DNA of 42,626 bases from Leptolyngbyaceae cyanobacterium T60_A2020_046. Lineage in GTDB: Bacteria > Cyanobacteriota > Cyanobacteriia > Phormidesmidales > Phormidesmidaceae. The stretch is taken from assembly GCA_015272155.1 (NCBI GenBank), contig JACYME010000007.1, forward strand, positions 1 through 42,626, read 5' to 3'. Below, piece after piece: positions 7,707 through 15,364 of the stretch (position 1 is the stretch's first letter; every line of letters starts with the position of its first letter). The position numbers and the translations under genes were made by a program. Below the pieces are notes generated by a model. The model did no database searches. It had not been told where the DNA came from and was given only the letters and a program-made list of their open reading frames with translations.

Positions 7707-9125
7707 GTGCATCAACTCAACCTTCGTCGGTGGCGCTGGCCACTGCTCTTGTTACTGGGCATCGGTTTGGTCTGGCAACTCAATCGGTGTCAGGCCAATG
7801 CGATCGCACCGACTCAGGTGCCCCTCGCCCAAGATCCCTACGTGCAGGTGTATTTCAACCACTCTGAGGCGGCTGTATATACCGACCCCTACCGTCGCAT
7901 TCGGCGGCAGGGGGATGATTTAGAACACATTTTGCTCACGGAAATTGCAGCGGCCCAAACATCAATTGATGTGGCCGTGCAAGAGCTGAATTTGCCTAAG
8001 GTAGCGATCGCCCTGCGCGATCGTGCCCAATCCGGCATCGCCGTCCGCGTCATTGTCGAAAACCAGTACAACCGGGTCTGGCGACCCACCACGAACCGGC
8101 CCGGAGGCGACACCCGCGAACAGGCTAAATTCTCCGAAAAACAGCGACTCATCGATGCCAACAATGACGGCAAAATCACCGCCGCAGAACTCGACGCCGG
8201 CGACTCCATTCGGATCTTGCAGAAAGGAAACGTTCCCCTCATCGACGACACCGCCGATGGCTCCAAGGGCAGCGGCCTCATGCACCACAAATTCATCGTG
8301 ATCGATCGCCGCACCGTCATCACAGGCTCCGCCAACTTCACCCTAAGCGACATCCACGGCGACTTTGGCAATCCCGAAACCCGAGGCAACGCCAACGCCC
8401 TGCTCACCCTCCGGAGCCCAGACTTGGCCGCCATCTTCACTGAAGAATTTGAGCTGATGTGGGGTGATGGGCCAAAACAAAAACCCGATAGCCGATTTGG
8501 CCTGCAAAAGCCCCCTCGCAAAACTCGGATTGTCCAACCGCCGGGTTCTCAAATTACCGTCCAGTTTTCTCCCCTCTCAAAAACTCAACCCTGGAATCAG
8601 AGCACAAATGGGCTCATTAGCAAAACCCTGTCCCAAGCACGGCAAACCATTGATTTGGCTCTCTTCGTCTTTTCTGACCAAAACATCAGCAATCGTCTTG
8701 CCCAGCAGTCTCAGGCGGGGGTCAGCATTCGGGCGTTGATCGATCGCGACTTTGCCTACCGCTACTACAGCGAAGGACTCGACATGCTGGGGGTTGCCAT
8801 CCCAGACCATCGCTGCAAATTTCAACCCCAAAATCAACCCTGGAAGCAACCCATCAGCACCGTCGGCACCGCCAACTTGGCCGAGGGCGATAAGCTCCAC
8901 CACAAGTTTGCGCTGGTGGATAACACCACCGTGATCATTGGCTCCCACAACTGGAGCGCCGCCGCCAACCACAACAACGACGAAAGTCTACTAATCATTC
9001 GCAACCCAACGGTCGCGGCCCACTTTCGGCGCGAGTACGATCGCCTAATTGCCGACGCCCACCTCGGGCTCACACAGTCTGTGCGCGATCGCCTCCAGCG
9101 CCAACGTCGCCAATGCGGGCTATAG
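7707..9125 (+). CDS. Phospholipase-D-like protein with an EF-hand calcium loop
   Basis: A 472-residue PLD-superfamily protein with both catalytic HxKxxxxD motifs: H193/K195/D200 (MHHKFIVIDRRTVITGSANF) and H398/K400/D405 (LHHKFALVDN, then IGSHNWS). Such proteins act on phosphodiester bonds in lipids or nucleic acids; the substrate here is unknown. An N-terminal hydrophobic segment (about 11-24) suggests export or membrane anchoring. Inserted between the first two strands of the first PLD domain and its HKD motif is D150-A-N-N-D-G-K-I-T-A-A-E161, a complete canonical EF-hand loop. The start is GTG at 7707. The gene is divergent from the amiC unit and convergent with the broken membrane gene, whose end lies 15 bp away. 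Confidence 0.9.
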   Translation: MHQLNLRRWRWPLLLLLGIGLVWQLNRCQANAIAPTQVPLAQDPYVQVYFNHSEAAVYTDPYRRIRRQGDDLEHILLTEIAAAQTSIDVAVQELNLPKVAIALRDRAQSGIAVRVIVENQYNRVWRPTTNRPGGDTREQAKFSEKQRLIDANNDGKITAAELDAGDSIRILQKGNVPLIDDTADGSKGSGLMHHKFIVIDRRTVITGSANFTLSDIHGDFGNPETRGNANALLTLRSPDLAAIFTEEFELMWGDGPKQKPDSRFGLQKPPRKTRIVQPPGSQITVQFSPLSKTQPWNQSTNGLISKTLSQARQTIDLALFVFSDQNISNRLAQQSQAGVSIRALIDRDFAYRYYSEGLDMLGVAIPDHRCKFQPQNQPWKQPISTVGTANLAEGDKLHHKFALVDNTTVIIGSHNWSAAANHNNDESLLIIRNPTVAAHFRREYDRLIADAHLGLTQSVRDRLQRQRRQCGL

Positions 9126-9140
9126 CGCTCTCGGCATGGC

Positions 9141-10005
9141 CTACCCACGCAGACTCAGCCCCACCAAGCACCCCAAATACAGCGTCCCAAATCCTGCCAC
9201 AACGATGATGGAAGGCAAACGTAACTGTTCAGGAGTCGCCGCTCCCAGCAGATACACCCGTCTTTCATCTAAAGCAAAACTTGCGGCCTGATTGAGCCAT
9301 CGCGCACGCACCCCCACCCCCCGCGAACTCAGCGCAAGCGTGGAATCCTGCGGAATAAAGCGCTCTCCCCACGCAGGTTGGAGCGGATACAGCATCCCCG
9401 TCACAGCGGTCGATTTCGCCGCCACCGTCGTCCCCAGCGCCCGCCGTTCAACCATGACCGCGATCGCATCTGTCCGCTGCCACCCCGCTGCCACCCCGCT
9501 GCCACCCCGCTGGCAACAAGGGCACCCAATGCACCCGAATCGTGCGCGGCGGCTGAGACAGGTGGCTGTTGCCCCGCACCTTATAGGCGTCCTGGACGGC
9601 AAGCTGTGGCTGCGGCACCCCAGTCAGCCTGACGTAGGCAAGAAGCGACGGCGGCGCAGCGAGCAACGCCTCCACCGAAAGGGGAATCGGCTCACGGGGC
9701 TGCCCCCCAGCGGCATAGAACAGCGGCAGGATCGTCGTCCAAATACCTGTGAACACAAACAACTGCAAGAGCCCTACAGTGAGATGTAGGCTGATTAGCT
9801 GCTCAGATTCCCAAGCGCTCAAAAAAATACGGGTCAACATCAACCCCGTAGCCAGGGCGATCGCACCCCCCAACAGCACACTGCCATACAGCCCAAATCC
9901 AACCCACGGCGGCCACAGCCCCAGGCTAATCCCCGCCGCAAGCCACAGCGCGTTGATCACTAAGGCGATCGCGCGCCGCCATCGATATCGGAGTGCGTGG
10001 TTCAT
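9141..10005 (-). pseudogene. Integral membrane protein gene, frameshifted at an 11-bp tandem repeat
   Basis: The N-terminal part (ATG 10005, MNHALRYRWRR; a GTG at 10044 is an alternative start) has three or four hydrophobic segments: ALVINALWLAAGISLGLW, YGSVLLGGAIALATGLM, LHLTVGLLQLFVFTGIW and nearby. It runs in frame to 9507 and then loses its frame inside three copies of an 11-bp unit. The frame that continues to 9141 reads TDAIAVMVERRALG and ends with a further hydrophobic segment (SIIVVAGFGTLYLGCLVGLSL). With one repeat copy, or four, the two halves join exactly (PAGWQRTDAIAV). Family unknown. It may be a dead gene, a switchable gene, or a sequencing or assembly error. Confidence 0.7.
9474..9506. 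repeat. Three tandem copies of an 11-bp unit (CCGCTGCCACC)
   Basis: Units at 9474-9484, 9485-9495 and 9496-9506 are identical, followed by a partial fourth (CCGCTG). Because 11 is not a multiple of 3, each copy changes the reading frame of the overlapping minus-strand gene. Frame is kept only when the copy number is 1 or 4; the window has 3. Confidence 0.95.
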
Positions 10006-10142
10006 CAACGTGCAAAGCCCACCGAGAAACGGCGATCGCTGCACTGCTCAAAATGCAGCGAAACCCCGTGCAGAACCCCCCACAAACCCGATAGAGTAAG
10101 GAAATGTAACGTTTCTTAGAGTTGACCCAGAGGCGATCATCC

Positions 10143-11324
10143 ATGCGCGTGATTCTCATGACCGGTAAAGGCGGCGTCGGCAAAACGTCTGTAGCGGCTG
10201 CCACCGGGCTGCGCTGTGCCGAACTCGGCTACAAAACCCTCGTCCTCAGCACCGACCCAGCCCACTCCCTCGCCGACAGCTTTGACAGGGAACTGGGCCA
10301 CGACCCGCGCCAGGTGCGTCCCAATCTCTATGGAGCAGAACTCGACGCCCTGATGGAACTCGAAGGCAACTGGGGCGCAGTGAAACGCTACATCACCGAC
10401 GTACTGCAAGCTCGCGGCCTCGAAGGCGTCGAAGCCGAGGAACTCGCCATCCTCCCTGGCATGGACGAAATCTTTAGCCTCGTACGCATGAAACGCCATT
10501 ACGACGAAGGCGAGTTCGACGTGCTCATCATCGACTCCGCCCCAACGGGCACTGCCCTGCGCCTGCTCAGCCTTCCCGAGGTCGCCGGGTGGTATATGCG
10601 CCGCTTCTACAAGCCCTTCCAAGCCGTATCTGCGGCTCTGCGTCCCCTCGTCGAGCCCCTCTTCCGCCCCGTAGCAGGCTTCTCCCTACCCACAAAGGAA
10701 GTCATGGATGCACCCTACGAATTTTATGAGCAGCTTGTTGCCCTCGAACAAGTGCTGACCGACGCGACCAAAACCTCTGTCCGCCTGGTGACCAACCCCG
10801 AGAAGATGGTGATCAAAGAGTCCCTCCGCGCCCACGCTTACCTCAGCCTGTACAACGTTGGCACGGACTTGGTGATTGCCAACCGCATCATTCCTGACTC
10901 TGTGCAGGATCCCTTTTTCCAGCGGTGGAAGGATCAGCAGCAGCAATATCGCCACGAAATCCACGAAAACTTCCGGCCTCTGCCCGTGAAAGAAATTCCG
11001 CTGTATTCCGAGGAAATGTGCGGGCTCGCAGCATTGGAGCGCTTGAAGGAAACCCTCTACGCCAATGAAGACCCCACCCAGGTCTATTACAAAGAAACGA
11101 CCTTGCGGGTCGTGCAGGGCGACGACGATACCTATAGCCTGGAGGTTTATCTCCCCGGCATTCCTAAGGACAAGATCGAGCTGAGCAAGACTGCCGATGA
11201 GCTAAATATTCGCATCGGCAATCATCGGCGTAATTTGGTGCTGCCTCAGGCACTGGCAACCATGAATCCGGCGGGGGCCAAGATCGAAGAGGACTATCTG
11301 AAGATTCGCTTTGCGGCGGCATAG
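10143..11324 (+). CDS. ArsA/Get3-family ATPase with C-terminal HSP20-like domain
   Basis: A 393-residue ATPase of the ArsA/TRC40/Get3 family. The deviant Walker A is GKGGVGKT (residues 8-15), with [11 protein letters not shown] and the switch region [16 protein letters not shown] following. Eukaryotic Get3 delivers tail-anchored proteins to membranes; ArsA drives arsenite pumps. No arsenic genes are nearby and the metal-binding cysteines of ArsA are absent, so a Get3-like or chaperone role is more likely. The C-terminal 80 residues ([17 protein letters not shown] onward) are the ArsA-HSP20 (alpha-crystallin-like) domain found in photosynthetic bacteria. ATG 10143 begins [11 protein letters not shown] directly at the first strand; an upstream TTG at 10122 is less likely. 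It converges on a gene for a protein with a C-terminal membrane anchor. Confidence 0.9.
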   Translation: MRVILMTGKGGVGKTSVAAATGLRCAELGYKTLVLSTDPAHSLADSFDRELGHDPRQVRPNLYGAELDALMELEGNWGAVKRYITDVLQARGLEGVEAEELAILPGMDEIFSLVRMKRHYDEGEFDVLIIDSAPTGTALRLLSLPEVAGWYMRRFYKPFQAVSAALRPLVEPLFRPVAGFSLPTKEVMDAPYEFYEQLVALEQVLTDATKTSVRLVTNPEKMVIKESLRAHAYLSLYNVGTDLVIANRIIPDSVQDPFFQRWKDQQQQYRHEIHENFRPLPVKEIPLYSEEMCGLAALERLKETLYANEDPTQVYYKETTLRVVQGDDDTYSLEVYLPGIPKDKIELSKTADELNIRIGNHRRNLVLPQALATMNPAGAKIEEDYLKIRFAAA

Positions 11325-11412
11325 GCGATCGCGATTCCAGCCCCGCTTTGTGCGCCTAGCGCGTATTGCGGCAACGCCCACGATTCGGCGTTGAGTTGTG
11401 GGAAAGTTCAGC

Positions 11413-11763
11413 CTACAGCACTGCAATCAGCAGGCTCAACAGAATCAAGGCAATCAGCAACAGCCAGCCCCCGTTGCGTCGCAACAGGCGACCCATCGCA
11501 ACAGCAGAATCCTGCGGTCGATCGGGGAGTGCCTCATGGGTCGCGATCGCGCTGTATAACGTGCAGGTTTGGGCCTCAGGCCGCTGTGGAAAGGTACAAG
11601 TATCATCCGCGTGATAGGTACAGGTCATGCACAGCGACTCCCCGCCACGGCTCTGGTGCAGTGGAATGCCTGGGTGGCCGTGGGCTTTGAGTTGCAGACC
11701 ACACTGCGAACACTGAAGGGCATCGGGCGCATTGCGGTATTGGCAGCGGGGACAAAGGGGCAT
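11413..11763 (-). CDS. Zinc-ribbon protein with C-terminal membrane anchor
   Basis: A 116-residue protein of unknown function. It opens with a zinc ribbon: MPLCPRCQYRNA and then CSQCG, two CxxC pairs. A second cysteine cluster follows (CMTCTYHADDTC and CTLYS). The last 19 residues (GGWLLLIALILLSLLIAVL) are a hydrophobic helix preceded by RLLRRN and nothing follows it, the layout of a tail-anchored protein with its head in the cytoplasm. ATG at 11763. It is convergent with the Get3/ArsA-type ATPase (88 bp between stops), which in other organisms inserts exactly this kind of protein; a link between the two is a guess. Confidence 0.75.
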   Translation of the reverse strand: MPLCPRCQYRNAPDALQCSQCGLQLKAHGHPGIPLHQSRGGESLCMTCTYHADDTCTFPQRPEAQTCTLYSAIATHEALPDRPQDSAVAMGRLLRRNGGWLLLIALILLSLLIAVL

Positions 11764-11793
11764 GGCGAGAGCGATCGCGCGAACGTCCGTATC

Positions 11794-12132
11794 CTAGCGC
11801 GCGGCGTCTGGCCCCACGGGCCAACGGCGCACCTGAAACTCTTGAGATGCCTCCATCATCGCCTCAAATCCCAAGGCCGCCTGAAAGCGGTGATCAATCG
11901 CCTGCAAATCAGCCTCAGGAATTGCTTTCCACTCGGCCCGTGTACGCCAGTGGATCACAAAAATCACAGATTCATCGTCATTTGGGTCAATCCAGGTTTC
12001 CTTCGACAAAAACCCTGGATATCCCCGCAAAGCTGCGGTCCAAATCTCGTCATCTATCTGGATGTAGCGCTCCCGCTGATCCGCAGGTACCCGAAACTTG
12101 AGCCATTCAACGACCAAAATCGTTAACCTCAC
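11794..12132 (-). CDS. TIGR03792-like protein, ABM-type ferredoxin-like fold
   Basis: A 112-residue soluble protein resembling the cyanobacterial TIGR03792 family, related in fold to antibiotic-biosynthesis-monooxygenase (ABM) domains; its function is unknown. Visible hallmarks are VVEWLKFRVPADQRERYIQIDDEIWTAAL (split here as EWLKFRV and DDEIWTAAL), YPGFLSKETWIDP, VIFVIHWRTRAEWKAIP and a C-terminal FQVRRWPVG. The frame begins with GTG at 12132, but homologues as I recall them begin just before VVEWLKF, so TTG at 12117 is an alternative. It lies 30 bp upstream of the zinc-ribbon gene on the same strand, so the two may be co-transcribed. Confidence 0.75.
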   Translation of the reverse strand: MRLTILVVEWLKFRVPADQRERYIQIDDEIWTAALRGYPGFLSKETWIDPNDDESVIFVIHWRTRAEWKAIPEADLQAIDHRFQAALGFEAMMEASQEFQVRRWPVGPDAAR

Positions 12133-12336
12133 ATGCCACTGACAAGGTAGTCGGACGCGATCGCCCCATCTTTACAATACGCAATACTGTCAAGCCCCGG
12201 GGGAATGCGATCAGCCACATTACACTCGACAAGGGTTCGGTTTTTGGGCTAGAGCGCAGCGAGGGTTCTTTGCCAGAATGAAGCGAGATGTCATGGCAAG
12301 ACACACCCCCTAATCGGCCTGCAACCCAGAGGATTT

Positions 12337-12660
12337 ATGGATACAAACAGCCTATTTCGCCAGTTACTCATGATCGGCATTGGCACGACTTCCCTTGTGG
12401 CAGAGCGCCTGCGGCAGGTCACCGATGAGTGGGTCAAGGAAGGACGCTTTCATCCCGAGCAGGCTAGCAAGCTTGTCGATGACGTGATGGCACAATTTTC
12501 CGGCGATGCCAGCAGCTTTGAAGACCAGATGCAGCGTCAACTCCGCAATGTGCTGCAAGACCTGGGGGTTCCGCGCCAAGCAGAAATGGACGAACTGCGC
12601 GGACGCCTCGATCGCCTGGAACGGCAGGTACGCGAGTTAGAAAATAAACTCTGGCGCTAA
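12337..12660 (+). CDS. Phasin-family small protein
   Basis: A 107-residue helical protein of the type annotated in cyanobacteria as phasin family. Phasins coat polyhydroxyalkanoate granules, but these short cyanobacterial proteins may do something else, and no pha gene is in the window. The N-terminal part (residues 1-30) is an amphipathic to hydrophobic helix (FRQLLMIGIGTTSLVAERL). The C-terminal quarter (about 83-106, MDELRGRLDRLERQVRELE) is a clear heptad coiled coil that probably drives oligomerisation. ATG 12337 is preceded by GAGGA at a good distance. It is followed by a gap of 245 bp before the FKBP gene, with no terminator seen between. Confidence 0.7.
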   Translation: MDTNSLFRQLLMIGIGTTSLVAERLRQVTDEWVKEGRFHPEQASKLVDDVMAQFSGDASSFEDQMQRQLRNVLQDLGVPRQAEMDELRGRLDRLERQVRELENKLWR

Positions 12661-12905
12661 TGGTTCACCGCTTTTTGGGAATTCCACCATGCCCATCGTT
12701 CTCATCCATTGCAGGATCGTGAGAGACTGGGTAAGCTTGCAAATTTGCTGGCTTTGGGGGGTTCACAGGCTCTTGATCGGGTGAAACCACCGGGGCGATC
12801 GCGAATTATCGCCTGTGCCCCATTTCTCAACTCAGCCCGCAAGCACCGGATACCAAGTAACCATGACCCAAGCCGTTGCCGTAAATCCCTGCTGGAGGAA
12901 TTTCC

Positions 12906-13460
12906 GTGCGCGATATCCTAATTAGCTTTGCTGTTTTGGCTGCGTTTTGTGTGGTGTTGGTGGTGGCCCAGTTCACCAGTGGCTCCCAAGACGCGATCGC
13001 AGCTAACCTTTCCAACGCTGACGCTACCCCTGAGGCTGTAATCCAGGTGGCACAATCAGCCCTTGACTTGGCTCCCGAAGAGCCTGCAACCGAGGACGCA
13101 TCCGAAATGGCCGAAGAAAATCTTGTCACGACTGACTCTGGATTACAGTATGTCGATCTTGTGGAAGGCACCGGAGCCATGCCACAACCAGGGCAGAGCG
13201 TCACCGTTCACTATACCGGCACCCTAGAAGACGGAACCAAGTTTGATAGCTCCCGCGATCGCAACCGTCCCTTCACCTTCACCATTGGCGTCGGCCAAGT
13301 GATCAAAGGCTGGGATGAAGGCGTTTCCACCATGCGCGTTGGCGGGCAACGCAAACTGATCATTCCGTCTGAGTTGGGCTACGGCGCGCGTGGGGCTGGT
13401 GGCGTCATTCCCCCCAATGCCACACTGATCTTTGATGTGGAACTGTTACGCATCGGCTAA
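12906..13460 (+). CDS. FKBP-type peptidyl-prolyl isomerase, exported
   Basis: Catalyses cis-trans isomerisation of proline peptide bonds. The 184-residue protein has an N-terminal membrane or signal segment (about 4-22, [18 protein letters not shown]), an acidic linker (about 35-75) and a C-terminal FKBP domain (about 77-184) with [46 protein letters not shown] and the closing [11 protein letters not shown]. Cyanobacterial proteins of this layout are placed in the thylakoid lumen or periplasm. The start is GTG at 12906 with an excellent Shine-Dalgarno, GGAGGAA, at 12894-12900. A strong terminator follows at 13557. Confidence 0.93.
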   Translation: MRDILISFAVLAAFCVVLVVAQFTSGSQDAIAANLSNADATPEAVIQVAQSALDLAPEEPATEDASEMAEENLVTTDSGLQYVDLVEGTGAMPQPGQSVTVHYTGTLEDGTKFDSSRDRNRPFTFTIGVGQVIKGWDEGVSTMRVGGQRKLIIPSELGYGARGAGGVIPPNATLIFDVELLRIG

Positions 13461-13556
13461 ACGACTGCCTCTGAACAGGCTGCCCTGGCCCAATACCGAT
13501 TTCTAAGCTGGGTCAGCAAAACGGATTAACCGACCCGACCCCAACCCCAAACACTG

Positions 13557-13586
13557 ACGCCGCCCGACGCTTCGGGCGGCGTTTTT
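13557..13586 (+). terminator. Strong rho-independent terminator after the FKBP gene
   Basis: ACGCCGCCCGA (13557-13567), loop CGCT, TCGGGCGGCGT (13572-13582), then a run of five T. The stem is 11 bp and perfect. It lies 97 bp after the FKBP stop. Confidence 0.93.
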
Positions 13587-13791
13587 AATGATGCTCAAAA
13601 TTTCCCAACACACTGACTCGCAACAGTTGCAGGCAGTCTCGCACTAAGTCTTGATGCGCATCCCGCGATCGTCTATCCCAGGACAATCTGTAATCTCGCG
13701 GATTGCCCTTGAATCCTTCCCTATCACCATCCGTGATTCTGCGGATTGTTCCTCCAGCCGCCGCACCGCGCCCACCCCACCAGAGGTTGTC

Positions 13792-13974
13792 ATGATCTCA
13801 CACCGCGAAATCAAACTCCATCGCCTTGTCCTGGCCGTTGTGCTGACAGTCACCATCGCCGACTTGGCTCCGCACCCAAGCCTCTCCCCTGGCCTCATCG
13901 AAAGTGTCGTGATGCGCACCCAATCACAATGGCAGCCCGAGTCTTCTCCTGCCAGAACCGTCGCGGGCCGATAG
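13792..13974 (+). CDS. Possible small exported peptide
   Basis: A 61-codon frame from ATG 13792, preceded by AGAGG 7 nt upstream. It begins with basic residues and a hydrophobic stretch (LHRLVLAVVLTVTIADLA), like a signal peptide or anchor, followed by a Ser/Pro/Gln-rich tail. No family is recognised. The region otherwise looks intergenic, so this is tentative. Confidence 0.3.
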   Translation: MISHREIKLHRLVLAVVLTVTIADLAPHPSLSPGLIESVVMRTQSQWQPESSPARTVAGR

Positions 13975-14097
13975 CCTCGGGATAGGGCTGGATGCCCTGC
14001 ACGCGATCGCGCCTCACCTGATCTCAGGCTGTAGGCCAGAAGGGAGACCCTTTACACCACACAGCGCTTGAACCACATAGAATCGGACATCAGCCAT

Positions 14098-14123
14098 AAA
14101 AAAGGAGAGGCATAACCCTCTCC
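14098..14123 (-). terminator. Rho-independent terminator downstream of tRNA-Leu(CAA)
   Basis: On the minus strand GGAGAGG-GTTATG-CCTCTCC is followed by six T. It lies about 200 bp after the tRNA on the same strand and would end a transcript running from the M48 peptidase through the tRNA. Confidence 0.85.
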
Positions 14124-14319
14124 CGATGAAGTCTGAGATTGAGAAGACTTGAGGCGTTGTCGTAAAAGCTGCTGTTGCTTGCGACGCTGCCGTTGTCGAG
14201 CAGAACCACCCCGGCCTTTCTCATTGCGGCCTACATGACGAGGCGACTCCCAACGTTTGAGTCGGGTCATGACTAGACGCTCCACAGGAGTCAATACACT
14301 TTGTAATATAGCCAACCAA
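14124..14319 (-). other. Region between tRNA-Leu(CAA) and its terminator, with a doubtful short frame
   Basis: An 87-codon minus frame (14315-14052) reads through this stretch. Its middle is very basic (RQRQRRKQQQLLRQRLK). It has no recognised family, and the terminator at 14098-14123 lies inside it, before its stop. The stretch may be an untranslated tail, a short basic peptide, or an RNA. Confidence 0.35.
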
Positions 14320-14401
14320 TGGGCGAAGAGAGACTCGAACTCTCATGACCGAAGCCGCCACATTTTGAGTGTGGTGCGTCTACCAATTCCGCCATTCGCC
14401 C
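14320..14401 (-). tRNA. tRNA-Leu, anticodon CAA
   Basis: Minus strand, 82 nt, class II with a variable arm. Acceptor stem GGGCGAA/TTCGCCC with discriminator A; D arm TGGCGGAATTGGTAGACGCA; anticodon stem CCACA/TGTGG with loop CTCAAAA, giving anticodon CAA (reads UUG); T arm GAGAGTTCGAGTCTCTC. The 3' CCA is not encoded. The first 22 nt overlap the end of the M48 peptidase gene. Confidence 0.96.
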
Positions 14402-15264
14402 TTGAATGTCGCTTCACCATTATACTGACGAACGGAATTTTTGGGATGCAGAAGTCGCTGATATTCAGGCGTCGTCGCCCAGCGATCGATTTCGCGCGCG
14501 CGGAGCACCGGCAACGGATGGGTGAGCGCCTGAGTACGCAGTTGGCGAATCATGTCTCCAAGCTGGCTCGCTGTCGCCTCATCATAGCTCCGGGCTTGGG
14601 CCAAAAAGGCATCTAGGTTGAGCTGAGAAGCCAGCGTTGGCGAACCCCCAGACAGTTTCATCAGTAAGGAAGCCACGACTCGGGCATCTTGTACCGCGAG
14701 TAGGGCGGCGCGATCGCAGGTAAACTCGGCACAGCGCACCCACTCCATAATCTGAGTTTGCAGGTTTTGCACAATCACCTCGCCAAAAGGTAACTGCCCT
14801 GCCGCGATCGCAATCAAATTTGCCAGCGTCAGATAAACGCTGTGGTCACACTTGAGATGCCCCAGCTCATGGCCAATTACCGCCTGGATCTCGGGCGGTG
14901 TCAGCAAGTCCAGCAACGACGTATGCATCACGATAAACGGCTGCCGTCCCCGCATCGCAAAGGTATAGGCATTCGGAACCGGGTGTTGACGCACATAAAG
15001 CTGCGGGACTTCCAGATCGAGGATCTGGCAAGCATCCAGCAACAACTGATAAATCTCGGGAAGTTGTTGCGGCCCTACCAAAACACTCGACGAAATATTG
15101 TCGAGATAAAACACCTGCTCTGCGATCAGGCCAACCGCCGCACGAATCAATAGGTCTAGGCCCGGAATTTGGCGCAGCGCAGACGTGGCTTGCAAATCAA
15201 GGGGATGACGAAACTGATCGGCTTTTAGCCCCGTAAGCGTCGTTTTAACGGCGGCAGCATCCAT
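14380..15264 (-). CDS. M48-family zinc metallopeptidase
   Basis: A 294-residue peptidase of the Ste24/HtpX group. The zinc motif is HELGH (H132, E133, H136), with the third ligand in E180-F-T-C-D184. Upstream lie VRQHPVPNAYTFAM and the strand FIVMHTSLLDLLT. There is no strong signal peptide; hydrophobic helices near 38-53 and 142-160 suggest membrane association. Such enzymes degrade damaged or misfolded membrane-associated proteins. ATG at 15264. The last residues (GEWRNW) and the TAG stop are encoded by the 5' end of the tRNA-Leu(CAA) gene, so gene and tRNA share 22 bp. It lies 100 bp downstream of murA on the same strand and may be co-transcribed with it. Confidence 0.9.
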   Translation of the reverse strand: MDAAAVKTTLTGLKADQFRHPLDLQATSALRQIPGLDLLIRAAVGLIAEQVFYLDNISSSVLVGPQQLPEIYQLLLDACQILDLEVPQLYVRQHPVPNAYTFAMRGRQPFIVMHTSLLDLLTPPEIQAVIGHELGHLKCDHSVYLTLANLIAIAAGQLPFGEVIVQNLQTQIMEWVRCAEFTCDRAALLAVQDARVVASLLMKLSGGSPTLASQLNLDAFLAQARSYDEATASQLGDMIRQLRTQALTHPLPVLRAREIDRWATTPEYQRLLHPKNSVRQYNGEATFKGEWRNW

Positions 15265-15364
15265 GTCTTAAATCGTCGAGGGAGGAAAGACAACAGCTTG
15301 CCCTCCTCCCCACTATGACAGGGATATCCCGTCTGAGCAACCTATCAGACGCAACCAGCGACTG

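Noticed and set aside
9292-9789. Plus-strand frame of 165 codons across the broken membrane gene
   Set aside because: It is the complement of the membrane gene, with a composition (Arg, Pro, His, Gln) typical of a shadow frame.
14052-14315. Minus frame of 87 codons with a basic middle
   Set aside because: A strong terminator lies inside it before its stop, and no family is recognised.
15322-15331. GGGATATCCC between murA and the M48 gene, as a second copy of the 28166 palindrome
   Set aside because: The arms match, but the central spacing differs (0 versus 3 nt), so a common operator is not supported.
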